Source of the DNA: Balanoglossus misakiensis
Taxonomy: Eukaryota > Hemichordata
NCBI GenBank assembly: GCA_040954595.2
Contig: CM082577.2
Span: 17,174,001-17,238,000 of the forward strand
Direction: 5' to 3'
Length of the DNA stretch: 64,000 nt
Position 1 is the first letter of the stretch, and each line of letters begins with the position of its first letter. The notes beneath the pieces are model-generated. The model had not been told where the DNA came from, made no database searches, and worked only from the letters and a program-made list of their open reading frames with translations. The translations under genes and the position numbers were made by a program. Shown here piece after piece: positions 63,725 to 64,000 of this stretch.

Positions 63725-64000
63725 TTTTGCCACTTTATTGCTCACTCTAAACCATTGTTTTATAGTCTCAATATTTTAGACATTTACAAACTAAGTAAAT
63801 ATCATTGCACTTGTATGTTTATATATGATTTAAAAAATAGCAACCTTCCCCATAAAACTAAAGAATATTTCACAACTCCAACGCACTCCTACTCAACACG
63901 TCTGACACAAGCTATGAATTGTTGTATACAAAGCTCAAACTTGACAATTTCACAACATAATTTTAGGAATGCAGCTAACATTGGAATTCTCTACCTAGCT
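63725..64000 (+). pseudogene. C-terminal remnant of a non-LTR reverse transcriptase
   Basis: A + strand frame reads 'HSKPLFYSLNILDIYKLSK' and then 'CMFIYDLKNSNLPHKTKEYF' and 'HSYSTRLTQAMN'. This matches the usual C-terminal tail of Jockey-superfamily polymerases (H..PLF..L.IL.i..L..Y....F.Y......LP..f....h.ysTR). A possible 'LDRIQKRN' lies upstream near 63630. It is interrupted by stops and continues past the window, so no intact gene is implied. Confidence 0.6.

Overview
The window reads as nuclear DNA of a metazoan, probably a marine invertebrate. Evidence: dense small exons with GT-AG introns, eukaryotic tRNA-Gln genes, a non-LTR retrotransposon, many terminal-inverted-repeat elements, long tetranucleotide microsatellites and a block of TTAGGG repeats. 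The gene architecture would suit a deuterostome or lophotrochozoan, but the sequence alone does not settle the phylum.

Layout. From 0.4 to 1.8 kb lies a degenerate minisatellite with an alternating higher-order pattern. From 2.5 to 3.4 kb is a nearly perfect 462-bp tandem duplication, followed by tRNA-Gln(TTG) on the + strand. A tRNA-Gln(CTG) on the - strand lies 0.9 kb further on. From 4.9 to 5.6 kb is an inverted-repeat element. I see no gene between 5.6 and 7.9 kb. Nearly everything from 8.1 to 61.1 kb is one giant - strand gene. Its introns hold two PIF/Harbinger-like MITEs, a 5'-truncated, frameshifted LINE, palindromic elements and microsatellites. Upstream of its first visible exon are another palindrome, a diverged tandem repeat and a decayed reverse-transcriptase remnant at the right edge.

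The gene. By eye I assembled 84 consecutive exons on the - strand (61143 down to 8065). Their splice phases agree at every junction and give one open frame of about 5,158 codons (15,477 nt with the stop). The true N-terminus, including any signal peptide, is missing: it lies upstream of 61143 and was not found before the window ends. In order, the protein shows: a large-lipid-transfer-protein module (vitellogenin/MTP/apoB-type beta-barrel and alpha-helical domain); a furin-type RPKR site; a long unrecognised middle section with a CC-containing Cys motif; about 19 fibronectin-III-like repeats carrying a recurrent 'SNG-x-VD-x-TPP' signature, interrupted by a PAN/apple-like exon and a Cys-bearing insert; a large cadherin-like exon; two EGF-like domains; one transmembrane helix; and a cytoplasmic tail of about 148 residues.

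Interpretation. Classical members of this lipid-transfer superfamily are secreted or ER-lumenal. Here the module appears to sit at the far end of a single-pass, adhesion-receptor-like ectodomain. That architecture is the main discovery candidate. The furin-type site could release the lipid module from the membrane-bound remainder. This is inference from sequence: homology searches and transcript data were not available.
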